A stretch of DNA of 61,514 nucleotides from Myxococcota bacterium (lineage in GTDB: Bacteria > Myxococcota_A > UBA796 > CAJQPC01), in the NCBI GenBank assembly GCA_023150845.1, contig JAKLKD010000010.1, positions 1-61,514 on the forward strand, written 5' to 3'. A program made the translations under genes and the position numbers. Position 1 is the first letter of the stretch. Each line of letters starts with the position of its first letter. The notes beneath the pieces were generated by a model. That model ran no database searches. It had not been told where the DNA came from and was given only the letters and a program-made list of their open reading frames with translations. Shown piece by piece: positions 61,241-61,514 of the stretch.

Positions 61241-61514
61241 CTAGCCGCCGCCGAGCTTGCCCATGGCGCGGCTCACCCGATCAAGCTCCAGCTCGACAAG
61301 ATCACCGTGGGCCGGCCGCGCCCGCACGAGGTCCGTGCGCAGCATGAAGCCCTCGCTGATCTTGTCCTTGAGGAAGCTCTGGTAGGCCTCATCGACGCCG
61401 CCGCCGACGGTGTACTCGTGCACATCGACGAGGCGCTCACCGTAGGGTCGGGCGAAGACGACGTTCCCCTCGGAGGTGCGGTAGGTGACGTAGCCCGCGA
61501 AGAGGTAGCCGAGA
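61241..61514 (-). CDS. C-terminal end of an unrecognised protein, 5' part outside window
   Basis: The last 90 residues of a gene that begins beyond the window. The visible part reads LGYLFAGYVTYRTSEGNVVF, then RPYGERLVDVHEYTVGGGVD, EAYQSFLKDKISEGFMLRTD and a helical end RVSRAMGKLGGG. No family is recognised. It shows alternating strand then helix composition and ends 38 bases before the beta-barrel start, on the same strand. Confidence 0.7.
   Translation of the reverse strand, partial: LGYLFAGYVTYRTSEGNVVFARPYGERLVDVHEYTVGGGVDEAYQSFLKDKISEGFMLRTDLVRARPAHGDLVELELDRVSRAMGKLGGG

Overview
The window is about 61.5 kb of very GC-rich (roughly 70%) chromosomal DNA from a Gram-negative, diderm bacterium. 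LptE, TolC, an RND pump, beta-barrel proteins and many lipoproteins show an outer membrane; Mpl indicates meso-diaminopimelate murein. Lipoproteins with Cys-rich tags, FG-GAP propellers and PPC domains, a DUF507 protein and several sigma factors fit Myxococcota (old Deltaproteobacteria) best. That placement is inference. There is no rRNA, CRISPR array, prophage or insertion sequence, and no gene-free stretch longer than about 300 bases.

Layout. 1-632 is the start of a DsbD-type periplasmic redox protein running out of the window. 760-7912 is a tight plus-strand run: a GT2 glycosyltransferase, a DUF2064 transferase, mpl, and then a translationally coupled block of class III aminotransferase, LuxE-like acyl-protein synthetase, LuxC-like acyl reductase and M19 dipeptidase. 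That block has no luciferase and looks like a carboxylate-to-aldehyde-to-amine route. 7955-9750 carries two sigma-70 genes, then trpS. 10994-14267 holds a PPC-domain lipoprotein and two unrecognised proteins. 14298-22147 is a GPH/MFS permease and a tetR-tolC-adaptor-RND efflux operon under a clear palindromic operator. 22248-26531 is carAB. 26648-28412 is a Gly-rich lipoprotein and a second TetR gene, divergent across a palindrome from a two-gene activase/dehydratase system of the 2-hydroxyacyl-CoA dehydratase superfamily (28535-33654).

33727-40196 contains a Rieske oxygenase, a BtpA/SgcQ-type TIM barrel, an FG-GAP lipoprotein, a GT39-like membrane glycosyltransferase and an alpha/beta hydrolase. 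40117-46266 (minus) is an SRPBCC protein, a RecG-like protein whose helicase motifs are nearly all degraded, greA, a small membrane protein and lepA. 46298-49808 holds ugd, rpsT, holA and lptE. 49951-54226 has a beta-barrel protein, rpsU, a TatT/TPR-like lipoprotein, tRNA-Leu(UAA) and a DnaK paralogue. 54356-61514 has an M16 peptidase, tRNA-Ala(GGC), an NmrA-type SDR protein, DUF507, lipoproteins and beta-barrels, ending in a truncated gene.

Most of the window is housekeeping. The parts worth a second look are the LuxE/LuxC/aminotransferase/dipeptidase block, the RecG-like pseudo-helicase, the split giant activase system with its TetR operator, and several regulatory inverted repeats. Start codons were moved from the longest open frame wherever a Shine-Dalgarno site, lipobox, signal peptide or family N-terminus supported it.
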